From Nocardioides currus (GTDB taxonomy: Bacteria > Actinomycetota > Actinomycetes > Propionibacteriales > Nocardioidaceae): a stretch of DNA of 64,000 nt. Position numbers and translations under genes: made by a program. This document shows positions 8,200 to 16,589 of the stretch, piece by piece. Position 1 is the first letter of the stretch; every line of letters begins with the position of its first letter. The DNA lies in the NCBI RefSeq assembly GCF_003057875.1, contig NZ_PYXZ01000001.1, positions 62,001 to 126,000 of the forward strand, read 5' to 3'. Below the pieces are notes generated by a model, which had not been told where the DNA came from, did no database searches, and worked only from the letters and a program-made list of their open reading frames with translations.

Positions 8200-8979
8200 T
8201 CAGCCCCCGAAGCGACGCTCGCGGGCGGCGTACGCACGGATGGCGCGCAGGAAGTCGACCCGGCGGAAGTCGGGCCACAGCGCCTCGCAGAAGTAGAACT
8301 CCGAGTTGGCGCTCTGCCACAGCAGGAAGCCGCCGAGCCGCTGCTCGCCGGACGTGCGGATGACGAGGTCGGGGTCGGGCTGGCCCTTGGTGTAGAGGTG
8401 GTCGGCGATGTGCTCCACGTCGATCACGTCGGCGAGCTCGTCGAGGGAGGTGCCGCGGGCGGCGTGCTCCTGGAGCAGCGAGCGCACGGCGTCGGCGATC
8501 TCGCGGCGACCGCCGTACCCCACGGCGATGTTGACCAGGATCCCGTCGATGTCGCGCGTCTCGTCCTCGGCCGCCTTCAGCTTCTCGGCGGTGTGGGCGG
8601 GCAGCAGGTCGAGCGCGCCGACGGGGTGGATGCGCCACCGGCGCTCGGCGGCCAACGACTCGACCGCACCCTCGATGATCTCCAGCAGGCCGGTCATCTG
8701 CTCGACCGGTCGGTTGGTGAGGTTGTCGCTGGAGAGCAGCCACAGGGTGACGACCTTGACGCCCACCTCCTCGCACCAGCCGAGCAGCGGGAAGATGTTG
8801 TCGGCGCCGGCCTGGTAGCCGCCGGCGGTGTCGAGCCCCACGGCCTTGGCCCAGCGGCGGTTGCCGTCCAGCATCACCCCGACGTGCTGGGGGATGCGGT
8901 CGGCGGGGAGGAACTTGACCACCCGGTGCTCGTAGGCCGGGTAGAGCACCCGACGCACGGCGTCCCTCAGCTTGGCCAC
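8200..8979 (-). CDS. uppS: cis-Isoprenyl diphosphate synthase (UppS/Rv1086 family)
   Basis: A 259-residue cytosolic or membrane-peripheral enzyme that condenses isopentenyl diphosphate with an allylic diphosphate in cis geometry, feeding polyprenyl-phosphate carriers for cell-wall assembly. Family motifs are visible: HVGVMLDGNRRWAK at about residues 32-45 with the catalytic aspartate, SSDNLTNRP near 90, VNIAVGYGGRREI near 155, and PDPDLVIRTSGEQRLGGFLLWQ near 205-225, then SEFYF. The position beside hemolysin III and near phoH resembles M. tuberculosis Rv1086, which makes short-chain Z,E-farnesyl diphosphate; the chain length here is inference. A TACCAT hexamer lies 6 bases before the GTG start. 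Confidence 0.93.
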   Translation of the reverse strand: MAKLRDAVRRVLYPAYEHRVVKFLPADRIPQHVGVMLDGNRRWAKAVGLDTAGGYQAGADNIFPLLGWCEEVGVKVVTLWLLSSDNLTNRPVEQMTGLLEIIEGAVESLAAERRWRIHPVGALDLLPAHTAEKLKAAEDETRDIDGILVNIAVGYGGRREIADAVRSLLQEHAARGTSLDELADVIDVEHIADHLYTKGQPDPDLVIRTSGEQRLGGFLLWQSANSEFYFCEALWPDFRRVDFLRAIRAYAARERRFGG

Positions 8980-8985
8980 CTGCCG

Positions 8986-8991
8986 ATGGTA
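8986..8991 (-). promoter_or_regulatory. Leaderless -10 hexamer of uppS
   Basis: TACCAT on the minus strand ends 6 bases before the GTG start at 8979. Confidence 0.45.
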
Positions 8992-9043
8992 GCCGCCGCC
9001 GACACCGTGCGCGGGCGGGTGACGTGGATCGCGATCGCCTGAC

Positions 9044-9053
9044 TAATTGGTTA
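9044..9053. promoter_or_regulatory. TAATTGGTTA near-palindrome upstream of hemolysin III
   Basis: The minus-strand reading TAACCAATTA differs in one base from the perfect dyad TAACCAGTTA found at 25830-25839. It lies about 9 bases upstream of the hemolysin III -10 hexamer, where an operator would fit. Confidence 0.35.
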
Positions 9054-9061
9054 CCGCCCCG

Positions 9062-9067
9062 TACCTT
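9062..9067 (+). promoter_or_regulatory. Leaderless -10 hexamer of the hemolysin III gene
   Basis: TACCTT ends 6 bases before the ATG at 9074. No Shine-Dalgarno sequence is present. Confidence 0.5.
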
Positions 9068-9073
9068 GGTCTC

Positions 9074-9796
9074 ATGAACGACATCCTGCGCGACCGGCTG
9101 GAGGTGATCTCCGAGCGCGTCGAGGAGGTCATCGCCGACGTGAAGCCGCGCCTGCGTGGCTGGCTGCACCTCGCGGCCGCCCCTCTGGCGCTGGTCGCCG
9201 GCATCGTGCTCGTCGTGCTCTCCCCCGACGCCACCACCCGCGTCGGCTCCGCGGTGTTCGCCGCCACCGCGCTCGTGCTCTTCACCGTGTCGGCGATCTA
9301 CCACCGCGGCACCTGGTCGCCGGCCGTCCACTCGCGCCTCAAGCGCTTCGACCACTCCAACATCTTCCTGCTGATCGCAGGCTCGTGCACGCCCTTCGGC
9401 CTGCTGCTGCTCCACGGCGCCGACCGCATCGTGATGCTCTCGGTCGTGTGGGGCGGGGCGCTGGCAGGGGTGGCGATGAAGGTGCTGTGGAAGGGCGCTC
9501 CGCGCTGGCTCTCGGTCCCGATCTACATGGCACTCGGCTGGGCCCCGGTGTTCTTCTTCGGTGACCTCGTCTCGGGGGCGGCCTCCCGCTACGACGGAGG
9601 TATCGGGACGGCGGTGATCGTGCTGATCGCCGTCGGCGGCGGGCTCTACACCCTCGGCGGCATCGTCTACGGCACGAAGTTCCCCAACCCGTGGCCGCGC
9701 TGGTTCGGCTTCCACGAGGTGTTCCACACCTTCACGATCCTGGCGTTCATCACGCACTACGTCGGCGTCTCGGTGGCGACGTACTCCCTGCGCTGA
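9074..9796 (+). CDS. Hemolysin III / PAQR-family membrane protein
   Basis: A 240-residue integral membrane protein with seven predicted helices, of the YqfA/PAQR family. The metal-binding pattern of PAQR hydrolases is present: IYHRGTW near residue 76, then KRFDHSNIFLLIAGSCTPF near 90-108 and HEVFHTFTILAFITHY near 215-230. The last of these supplies histidines expected to bind zinc together with the earlier aspartate and histidine. PAQR proteins of known structure have ceramidase-like folds; the bacterial substrate is not known. ATG 9074 is preferred to an upstream TTG because of the -10 hexamer 6 bases before it. Divergent from uppS, as in M. tuberculosis Rv1085c/Rv1086. Confidence 0.9.
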   Translation: MNDILRDRLEVISERVEEVIADVKPRLRGWLHLAAAPLALVAGIVLVVLSPDATTRVGSAVFAATALVLFTVSAIYHRGTWSPAVHSRLKRFDHSNIFLLIAGSCTPFGLLLLHGADRIVMLSVVWGGALAGVAMKVLWKGAPRWLSVPIYMALGWAPVFFFGDLVSGAASRYDGGIGTAVIVLIAVGGGLYTLGGIVYGTKFPNPWPRWFGFHEVFHTFTILAFITHYVGVSVATYSLR

Positions 9797-9876
9797 GCCT
9801 GCGCTGACGTCCGTGCGGACGTGAGTCCGCTCACGACCAGGAACATCTCGGCGCCGCGGCGCGTCGTAGGACGGTG

Positions 9877-10254
9877 ATGCCTGACTCCACCACCGAACCC
9901 AGCAAGCGCTCCACCCTCGAGCTGTCCCTGCCCCAGCTGGTCGCCGGCGCGGTCGCCGCGGCCACCGCGACCATCCTGAGCTCGCGCCTCGACCTGATGG
10001 GCACCGTCCTCGGCGCCGTCGTCGCCAGCCTGGTCTCGGCCGTCGTCGCCGCCTCGGTCTCGAGCTGGTGGCACCGGATGCGCGAGGTCCGCGACTGGGT
10101 GCCGCAGCGGATCAAGGGCATCGTCGTCGGGACGGGCGCGCTGGCTCTGCTGGTGGTCGCGTTCCACACCGGCGTCGACCTGCTCACCGCCGACGTGCCG
10201 CACAGCTCCTTCGCAGGGCGCTGGCTCGCCGAGGTCGGTCTCGACCGGAGGTGA
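9877..10254 (+). CDS. Small integral membrane protein, unrecognised
   Basis: A 125-residue protein with two or three hydrophobic helices (about residues 20-38, 42-66 and 86-106) and a basic loop WWHRMREVRDWVPQRIKG between them. I do not recognise a family. AGGA about 7 bases before the ATG is a weak ribosome binding site; a GTG directly before the ATG is also possible. It is 80 bases downstream of the hemolysin III gene on the same strand and may be co-transcribed. It converges with the alditol oxidase gene. Confidence 0.65.
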   Translation: MPDSTTEPSKRSTLELSLPQLVAGAVAAATATILSSRLDLMGTVLGAVVASLVSAVVAASVSSWWHRMREVRDWVPQRIKGIVVGTGALALLVVAFHTGVDLLTADVPHSSFAGRWLAEVGLDRR

Positions 10255-10263
10255 CCCGCAGTG

Positions 10264-11559
10264 TCAGGCCTCCGGCAGCGACAGGAGGTCCTGCGCGAAC
10301 ACGCCACCAGGATCGAGGCGTCGGCGGAGCGTCTCGAAGACAGCCAGGTCGTAGGCCCTCTCCGGGGCGCGCAACCCCGGCGTGGCCGTGATCTTGCCCC
10401 AGTGGGCACGCGGCGAGAAGGGGGCCAGGGCCTCCTCGACCGCGCGCAGCGCCGGCATCACCACGTCGGGCTCGGGGCGCCAGGTGAAGTGCGCCATCAC
10501 CGAGTCGCGACCCCGCAGTGGGCTCAGCCAGAGGTCGTCCGCCGCGGCCGACCGGATCTCGTGGACGAGCAGGGCCGGCGCGACGACGTCGCGGATCCCG
10601 GTCAGGGCCGCGAGGAGGTGCGGCGCCGCCGACCGCGGCAGGAAGAGCTCGCTCTGCAGCTCGTCACCGACGCTCGGCAGGTGCGAGGCACGGAAGTGGG
10701 GCAGGCGCTCGTGCCACGGCCCGGGGACGCCGAGCTGGGGCGACGCCGCGGCGGGGTCGACGCCCGGCACCGGGTGCAGCTCGCGGGTGGCGGGCGCGCG
10801 CGAGGCCAGGCACGGCGCGAGCACGCCCGAGGCGTCGGTCCGCTGCTTGACCCACACCGACGACACGCGGGTCGGGTCGGCGAGGTCGGTGAAGACGCTG
10901 ACGCTGGTGCCGCTGGCGAGCACGGCCCCGAGCTGGTCGGCCACCTCGTCGGCCGGCAGGTCCTCCCACACCCGCTGAGCCACCTCGTAGGTCGGCTCGG
11001 TGCGCAGCCACAGGCGCGTCACGACCCCGAGCGCGCCCAGGGAGAGGACGGCGCCGCCGAAGTCGGGATCGCCGGCCGCGATGCGCACCAGGTCCCCCGA
11101 CGACGCCACGATCTCCACCGCCGTGACCGCGGTGGCCAGGGAGCCGAGGCCGTCGCCGGATCCATGGGTGCCGGTGGCGCACGCTCCCGCAACGCTGATG
11201 TGCGGGAGCGAGCCGAGGTTGTGCAGGGCCCGACCGTGCTCGTGGAGCACCGGGGCCACCTCGGCGTAGGTCGCGCCGCCCGGGACGACCGCGAACGGTC
11301 CGTCGGCCTCGTCCTCGTCGCCGTCCTCGAGCTCGACCTCGAGGCCGAGACGTCGGGTGCCGACCTGCCGGCCGTCGGTGTCGGCGACCGTCGAGAAGGA
11401 GTGGCGCGAGCCGAGCGCGCGCACCCGGCCGCCGGCGGCAGCGGCCGTCGCCACCACCTCCTGGAGCTCGGCGACGCTCCCCGGCTCGACGAGGTCGCGG
11501 GCCCGGTAGGTCACGTTGCCGGCCCAGTTGGTGCGGTGCTGTCGCTGCGGCTGGGTCAC
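10264..11559 (-). CDS. Alditol oxidase-like FAD-linked oxidoreductase
   Basis: A 431-residue cytosolic flavoprotein of the VAO family, close in layout to alditol oxidase (AldO) and L-gulono/D-arabinono-lactone oxidases. The FAD-binding half (residues 15-180) carries GSRHSFS with His53, the residue that is covalently linked to FAD in AldO, followed by VPGGATYAEV and HISVAGACATGTHGSG. The C-terminal half has AHWGK near residue 390, the substrate-domain signature of the group. AldO oxidises xylitol, sorbitol and similar polyols with oxygen, giving H2O2. The GTG start overlaps the deacetylase stop by 4 bases, so they are coupled. Its place at the end of a sugar operon suggests a polyol or sugar-derived substrate, which is inference. 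Confidence 0.85.
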   Translation of the reverse strand: MTQPQRQHRTNWAGNVTYRARDLVEPGSVAELQEVVATAAAAGGRVRALGSRHSFSTVADTDGRQVGTRRLGLEVELEDGDEDEADGPFAVVPGGATYAEVAPVLHEHGRALHNLGSLPHISVAGACATGTHGSGDGLGSLATAVTAVEIVASSGDLVRIAAGDPDFGGAVLSLGALGVVTRLWLRTEPTYEVAQRVWEDLPADEVADQLGAVLASGTSVSVFTDLADPTRVSSVWVKQRTDASGVLAPCLASRAPATRELHPVPGVDPAAASPQLGVPGPWHERLPHFRASHLPSVGDELQSELFLPRSAAPHLLAALTGIRDVVAPALLVHEIRSAAADDLWLSPLRGRDSVMAHFTWRPEPDVVMPALRAVEEALAPFSPRAHWGKITATPGLRAPERAYDLAVFETLRRRLDPGGVFAQDLLSLPEA

Positions 11560-12293
11560 TGCTGCTCCTGGTCGAGGTGGGCTGGTCGCCCCAGCGTGGC
11601 ACGGCCACCCCGGGGCCGGGGGTGCGGCGGGCCGCCCCCGCGCGGCAGGGTGAACCTGAACCCGGCCGCGATCTTCTCCGGCAGGACCGTCGCGACGGCC
11701 TCGACGGTCGTACGGCGGTCGCCACCCCCGTCGTGGGCCAGCACGACCGCTCCCGGCGATATCGCGGCCCGCAGGTGGTCGGCGATCGTCGCGACGGTCC
11801 GGTCGGGGCAGGCGTCCCAGTCGTGGATCACGGCGCCCAGCCCGAGCGGCTGCATGCCGAGCGCGGCCGCCACCGGACCCGTGCGGCCGAAGTTCCCGTT
11901 GGGTGCGCGGAAGTAGGGCACCGCGGCCTCGGGGTCGTCGAGCGCCGTACGGATGATCCGGAGGTTGTCCCTCAGGACCGCCTCCACCTCCTCGAGCGAG
12001 GCGGAGCCCAGGTCCGCGTAGTCGACCGAGTGGTTGCCCAGGGCGTGCCCCTCGTCGCGGATGCGCCGCAGGAGGGCGGCCCCGCCCGGCGCCGTGACGT
12101 TGGCGCCGACCACGCAGAAGGTCGCGACGACGCCCAGGTCGGCGAGGACGTCGAGCAGGCGACCGGTGGTGCGCGGATCGGGTCCGTCGTCGAAGGTCAG
12201 CGCTGCGACCCTGCCCGTGCCCCGCGCCCGCTGGACCGGGACCTGGGTCGGGTCGACCGCACCTCCGGGCAGCAGGCCGGGGTCACGCCCCAT
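11556..12293 (-). CDS. NodB-type polysaccharide deacetylase with an altered metal site
   Basis: A 245-residue protein of carbohydrate esterase family 4. Motif 1, TFDDGPD, is at residues 33-39; motif 2 reads NHSVDY at 87-92, so the first metal histidine (88) is present but the second is tyrosine. Motif 3 RAPNGNFG and later AHDGGGDR are visible. Usual enzymes use Asp-His-His to bind zinc; here activity may be altered or absent. There is no signal peptide, so the protein would act inside the cell, for instance on an imported oligosaccharide. It starts 33 bases after the GH3 gene stop and overlaps alditol oxidase by 4 bases, placing it late in the sugar operon. Confidence 0.85.
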   Translation of the reverse strand: MGRDPGLLPGGAVDPTQVPVQRARGTGRVAALTFDDGPDPRTTGRLLDVLADLGVVATFCVVGANVTAPGGAALLRRIRDEGHALGNHSVDYADLGSASLEEVEAVLRDNLRIIRTALDDPEAAVPYFRAPNGNFGRTGPVAAALGMQPLGLGAVIHDWDACPDRTVATIADHLRAAISPGAVVLAHDGGGDRRTTVEAVATVLPEKIAAGFRFTLPRGGGPPHPRPRGGRATLGRPAHLDQEQQ

Positions 12294-12326
12294 CGGCAGC
12301 GGTCAGGGCCGCCGGGCGACGGCGCC

Positions 12327-14669
12327 TCACGCCGGGGTCCCGAGCTCCACCCGGGGCTCCAGCACGCGGTCGGGACCGGCGCACCGCTCGGAGCCGACGA
12401 GCCGCAGCCGCAGGACGGCCTCCGGGTCGGCGCTCGAGCGTCCGACCATCAGCTCGACATCACCGGGCTCGACGATGCGGGCGTGGTCGCGGCCGGTGAA
12501 CGAGGTGAGGTCGGCGTGCAGACCGACCTCCACCCGCCGCCCCTCCCCGGGCGCCAGGTCGACGCGGACCGCCGCGACGAGGCGTTGCACGGGGCGGACG
12601 ACGGAGGCGGCACAGTCGTGCAGGTAGACCTGCACGACCTCGCTGACGTCGCGGTCGGCGTCGTTGGCGAGGTCCACGCGCACCACGGCCTCACCGTCGG
12701 TGGACCAGTCCGGGCCCGAGACCAGCTCGACGCCGCGCCAGGTCGCCTGCGCGTAGCCCAGCCCGTGGCCGAAGGGGAAGAGCGGGGTCGGGTCGAGCGT
12801 GCTGACCTCCGTGCGGCGGGACAGCGGCGAGGCGAGGTAGGTCGAGGGCTGCGCCGACCCGGCGGACGGGAAGCCGACCGGGAGCCGGCCGGAGGGGTTG
12901 GTGGCGCCGGACAGCACCTCGCCGACGGCCGTCGCACCCTCCTCGCCGAGGAAGAAGCCGCACACGACGGCGGCGAGGCGGTCGGCGTAGGCGCTCAGGT
13001 CGTAGGGCCGCCCGACGAGCAGCACGGCGACGACCGGGGTGCCGGTCGCGAGCAGTCGTTCGAGGAGCGCCTCCTGCCGTCCCGGCAGGCGCAGGTCGGC
13101 CGCGTCGCAGCCCTCGCCGGACGTGCCGTTGCCGAACAGGCCGGCCCGGTCCCCGAGCACCGCGACGCAGACCTCCGCCTCCGCCGCGGCCCGCACGGCC
13201 GCCTCGAGCTCGGCCTCGGGATCGGCTGCTTCGTCGGTGGGACGACCCGGCACGCCCACGGCGCAGCCGCGCTCGTGCACGACGTCGTAGGAGGCCGCCA
13301 GCACCTCGCGCAGCGTGGGGACGGACAGGCCCGGTTCGGTGCCGGGATGGTGCGGCAGCACGTGCATCGGGAAGGAGTAGCACCCGAGCATCGCCTCACC
13401 GGTGTCGGCGTTGGGGCCCACGAGGGCGATCCTCGTGCCGGCCGACACCGGCAGGGTGCCGTCGTTGGCGAGCAGCACGACCGAGCGGCGAGCCAGGTCG
13501 AGCGCGAGCCCGCGCGCCTCGGGCGGGTCGAGGTCGACGGGCCCCACCTGCGCGGGCGCCCAGTCGTGGTCGAGCAGCCCGAGCTCGCACTTCTGGCGCA
13601 GCACGCGCCGCAGGGCGCGGTCGACGACCTTCTCGTCGACCCGACCCGACTCGAGGGCCTCGAGGAGCGGGGTGCCGTAGGCGTCGACGGTCGGCAGCTC
13701 GACGTCGATCCCGGCCTCGAGGGCGAGGCCGGCCGCCTCCCCGAGGTCGGCCGCCATCGCGTGCAGGGTGTGCAGGAAGGCGACCGAGAAGTAGTCGGCG
13801 GCCACCGTCCCCTCGAAGCCGAGCGTGTCACGCAGCAGCGTGGTGAGCAGGTCGGGGTCGGCCGCGGCGGGGACCCCGTCGATGTCGGTGTAGGCGTTCA
13901 TCACCGAGCGGGCGCCCGCACGCAGCGCCATCTCGAACGGCGGCAGCATGACGTCCTGGAGCTCGCGGACCCCCATGGCGACGGGGGCGAGGTTGCGTCC
14001 GCCGCGGGAGGCGGAGTAGCCCAGGAAGTGCTTCAGCGTCGCGACGACCCCCGCGGACTGCAGTCCGCGGACGTAGGCGGAGGCCATCGTGCCGACGAGG
14101 AACGGGTCCTCCCCCAGCGTCTCCTCGACCCGGCCCCAGCGCAGGTCGCGGGCGACGTCGAGCACGGGCGCCAGCCCCTGGTGGATCCCGAGGCGGGCCA
14201 TCAGCGTGCCGATCTGCCGGCCCATGCGCTCGACGAGGTCGGGGTCGAAGGACGCCGCCCAGCTCACCGGGGTGGGGTAGACGGTGGCCCCCCAGGCGTT
14301 GAGACCGGTCAGGCACTCCTCGTGCACCTGCGCCGGCAGGCCGAACCGGTTGGCGCCTCGCACCTGCTCCTGCCGCTCGGTGAGCAGCTGCAGGCCGTGC
14401 TCGACATCCACGGGCGAGGTGCCGAAGGGCCGCGTCAGCTGGCCGAGGCCGTCCGCGATGGTGTCCTCCCAGGACACGTCCGGGCCGGACTCGTGCAGCA
14501 TCGGGGCCATCTCGCCGGCGTCGGCGGCGAGCAGCCACACGCCCGAGAGCTGCGCGACCTTCTCGGCGCGGGTCATGCGGACCAGAAGGTCGTCGACCCG
14601 GTCGTCGACGGCGAGGGACTCGTCGCGCCACGCCTCGAGGGCCTCGGTCGGGGGGAACTGGGCGGTCAC
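12327..14669 (-). CDS. Glycoside hydrolase family 3 beta-glycosidase
   Basis: A 780-residue cytosolic exo-glycosidase. The GH3 N-terminal barrel spans about residues 20-370 with LAPVLDVARDLRWGRVEETLGEDP, KHFLGYSASRGGRN and the nucleophile aspartate near 292 in VAADYFS. The alpha/beta sandwich follows (about 400-620), then a fibronectin-III-like domain (about 650-770). The overall pattern resembles beta-xylosidase/beta-glucosidase members. No signal peptide is present, so it would cleave sugars brought in by the ABC importer encoded just upstream. The GTG start overlaps the LacI stop by 4 bases. The substrate is not readable; a beta-linked gluco- or xylo-oligosaccharide is a reasonable guess. 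Confidence 0.93.
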   Translation of the reverse strand: MTAQFPPTEALEAWRDESLAVDDRVDDLLVRMTRAEKVAQLSGVWLLAADAGEMAPMLHESGPDVSWEDTIADGLGQLTRPFGTSPVDVEHGLQLLTERQEQVRGANRFGLPAQVHEECLTGLNAWGATVYPTPVSWAASFDPDLVERMGRQIGTLMARLGIHQGLAPVLDVARDLRWGRVEETLGEDPFLVGTMASAYVRGLQSAGVVATLKHFLGYSASRGGRNLAPVAMGVRELQDVMLPPFEMALRAGARSVMNAYTDIDGVPAAADPDLLTTLLRDTLGFEGTVAADYFSVAFLHTLHAMAADLGEAAGLALEAGIDVELPTVDAYGTPLLEALESGRVDEKVVDRALRRVLRQKCELGLLDHDWAPAQVGPVDLDPPEARGLALDLARRSVVLLANDGTLPVSAGTRIALVGPNADTGEAMLGCYSFPMHVLPHHPGTEPGLSVPTLREVLAASYDVVHERGCAVGVPGRPTDEAADPEAELEAAVRAAAEAEVCVAVLGDRAGLFGNGTSGEGCDAADLRLPGRQEALLERLLATGTPVVAVLLVGRPYDLSAYADRLAAVVCGFFLGEEGATAVGEVLSGATNPSGRLPVGFPSAGSAQPSTYLASPLSRRTEVSTLDPTPLFPFGHGLGYAQATWRGVELVSGPDWSTDGEAVVRVDLANDADRDVSEVVQVYLHDCAASVVRPVQRLVAAVRVDLAPGEGRRVEVGLHADLTSFTGRDHARIVEPGDVELMVGRSSADPEAVLRLRLVGSERCAGPDRVLEPRVELGTPA

Positions 14670-15757
14670 GACGGCATACCTCCGAGGGCGTGGGTGGAAC
14701 GACGCAGCACCAGGTCGGTGCCGAGCGTGCGGTGCAGGTCGGCGGGCTCGCGGCCCTCGATCAGGTCGATGAGCAGGGCCACGGCGTCGTGGCCCATGTC
14801 GCGGATGGGCTGTCGGACCGTGGTGAGGGGCGGATCGGCGAGCGCCGACTCGGGGATGTTGTCGAACCCGACGACGGACAGGTCGGTGGGCACGGCGAGG
14901 CCGAGCTCGTGGGCGACCTCGATGACCGCGAGGGCCATCTGGTCGCTGGCCGCGAAGACCGCGGTCGGGCGCCCCGGCCGGGCGAGCAGGGCCATCGCGG
15001 CCTCGCGCGCCACCTCGGCCTCGAACGCGCCCGGCACGACGAGGGACTCGTCGACGGCGACTCCCGCCTCGGCGAGCGCCTCGCGGAAGCCCTGCTCGCG
15101 CAGCTGCGCCGAGACCAGGTCCTCGCGACCGGTGACCATGGCGATGCGGGTGTGCCCCAGGTCGAGGAGGTGCCGGACGCCGAGACGTGCCCCTTGGAGG
15201 TTGTGGGCGGTGATCGTCGGGATGGTCGTGCTGCCTGTGTGCGGGTCGATCGCCACGACCGGCCCGTCGCTGTCGACCTCGGTCACCGTCGGGGTCACCA
15301 GCACGGCGCCGTCGACGAGCGTCCCCATCAGCCGGGAGAGGTAACGACGCTCCCAGCCGACGTGCTCGTCGACCCGGCCGCCGGCCGAGTAGGCGACCAG
15401 CTCGAACCCCGAGCCTCGGATCGCGTCCGCCGCTCCCTTGAGCACCTCGGTGCTGAACGGCTCGAAGTCGGCGACCAGGACACCGATCACGTTGGTGCGC
15501 TGGTTGCGCAGGCTGCGGGCGACGAGGCTGGTCTCGTAGCCCAGCCGCTCGATCACCCCGCTGACGTGCGAGGCCGTGGCCACCGAGATGCCGTAGCGGC
15601 CGTTGATCACCTTGGACACCGTCGAGACCGACACCCCGGCCTCGACCGCCACCTGCTGCATGGTCACCCGACGGCTGGCCTGCCGGCTCGCCGAGGCCGC
15701 GGACTCGTCGCGGTCGTCGCCACCGTCGGGAGGGACCGTCTGCACCATCCTCATCAT
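14666..15757 (-). CDS. LacI family transcriptional regulator
   Basis: A 363-residue repressor. The helix-turn-helix near residues 31-55 reads VTMQQVAVEAGVSVSTVSKV, followed by the hinge region GYETSLVARSLRNQRTN and a periplasmic-binding-protein-like effector domain (residues 85-350, with VSAQLREQGFREAL and DLSVVGFDNIPES). It is embedded in the operon it probably controls: its ATG overlaps the stop of the second permease gene (ATGA, 15754-15757) and its own stop overlaps the GH3 start. ATG 15757 is chosen for that coupling and for GAAGG upstream; ATGs at 15754 and 15748 are alternatives. The likely operator is the dyad at 19022-19033. Confidence 0.93.
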   Translation of the reverse strand: MMRMVQTVPPDGGDDRDESAASASRQASRRVTMQQVAVEAGVSVSTVSKVINGRYGISVATASHVSGVIERLGYETSLVARSLRNQRTNVIGVLVADFEPFSTEVLKGAADAIRGSGFELVAYSAGGRVDEHVGWERRYLSRLMGTLVDGAVLVTPTVTEVDSDGPVVAIDPHTGSTTIPTITAHNLQGARLGVRHLLDLGHTRIAMVTGREDLVSAQLREQGFREALAEAGVAVDESLVVPGAFEAEVAREAAMALLARPGRPTAVFAASDQMALAVIEVAHELGLAVPTDLSVVGFDNIPESALADPPLTTVRQPIRDMGHDAVALLIDLIEGREPADLHRTLGTDLVLRRSTHALGGMPS

Positions 15758-16569
15758 CCCTTCACCGCGCCCTGCAGACCGTTCACGATCCGTCCCTGCA
15801 GTGACAGGAAGAGTATGAGCGCCGGCAGCGTCGCGACGGTCGTGAAGGCCAGCACGCCGGCCGTGTCGGCGGAGTACTGCGTCGAGTAGTCGGCCACGCC
15901 GAGCGGCAAGGTGCGCATCTCCCCCTGCAGCAGCAGCAGCGGGAGGAGGTAGGAGTTCCACGACGCGACGAAGGCCAGCACCCCGACCGTGACCAGCGCG
16001 GGACGGCTGAGCGGGATCGCGATCCGCCAGAAGACCCCGATCCTCGACGCGCCGTCGATCAGGGCGGCCTCCTCCAGCTCGCGCGGCAGGGCCATCAGAA
16101 ACGGGCGCAGGATCACCACCGTGACCGGGAGAGCGAAGGCGGCCTGCGGGAGCGCGACCCCCCACCAGGTGTTCGACAGCTGGAGGTCTCGACTGATGAA
16201 GATGGACAGCGGGATGATCGCGGTGGCGAGGGGGAAGAGCAGCCCCAGCACGAAGACCATGAACAGCGGCTCACGGAGGCGGAAGTCGTACCTCGCCAGC
16301 GGGTAGGCGGCCAGCACCCCGGCCCCGACGGCGATCAGGGTCGTCAGGGCCGCGACGACCATGGAGTTGGTGGCGTAGCGCCAGAAGTCGGGGTTGGTGA
16401 AGACCGCGGAGTAGTTCTCCAGCCGCCACGGGTCGGGCAGCCCGGCCGGGTCGGTGGCGAGCTGCTCGTTGGAGCGGAAGCCGTTGAGCGCGCCGTAGAC
16501 CACCGGCCCGACGCTCAGCGCCACGACGGCGAGCGCGATCACGTACGTCGCGGGGTTGCCGCGGTTCAT
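15754..16569 (-). CDS. Carbohydrate ABC transporter permease (MalG type)
   Basis: A 271-residue inner-membrane permease with six helices. The EAA loop that contacts the ATPase reads LEEAALIDGASRIGVFWRIAIPLSRP at about residues 178-205. It pairs with the MalF-type permease encoded upstream and the lipoprotein binding protein. ATG 16569 has AAGGG 7 bases upstream; an in-frame GTG at 16593 overlaps the previous stop and is an alternative start. The LacI gene overlaps its stop. No ATP-binding subunit is encoded in the operon, which in actinobacteria often means a shared MsiK-like ATPase elsewhere in the genome. Confidence 0.93.
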   Translation of the reverse strand: MNRGNPATYVIALAVVALSVGPVVYGALNGFRSNEQLATDPAGLPDPWRLENYSAVFTNPDFWRYATNSMVVAALTTLIAVGAGVLAAYPLARYDFRLREPLFMVFVLGLLFPLATAIIPLSIFISRDLQLSNTWWGVALPQAAFALPVTVVILRPFLMALPRELEEAALIDGASRIGVFWRIAIPLSRPALVTVGVLAFVASWNSYLLPLLLLQGEMRTLPLGVADYSTQYSADTAGVLAFTTVATLPALILFLSLQGRIVNGLQGAVKG

Positions 16570-16589
16570 CCGGGTGCCCTTCACGGGGT

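Noticed and set aside
7956-8237. 93-codon minus-strand frame before phoH, considered as a PhoAT-like antitoxin
   Set aside because: It overlaps the end of uppS, has a poor start region and arginine/serine-rich text without recognisable features; kept only as a question in the findings.
5941-9042. Open plus-strand frame of more than 1,000 codons antisense to the transglycosylase, phoH and uppS genes
   Set aside because: Its product is compositionally biased (His/Arg/Val/Glu rich) and it mirrors three recognised genes; long antisense frames arise from third-position GC bias.
9047-9073. TTG start nine codons upstream of the hemolysin III ATG
   Set aside because: The ATG at 9074 has a -10 hexamer exactly 6 bases before it, and the extra residues do not fit the family N-terminus.
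11577-15344. Open plus-strand frame of about 1,255 codons antisense to the deacetylase, GH3 and LacI genes
   Set aside because: Shadow of coding frames with clear families on the minus strand; no motif and no ribosome binding site.
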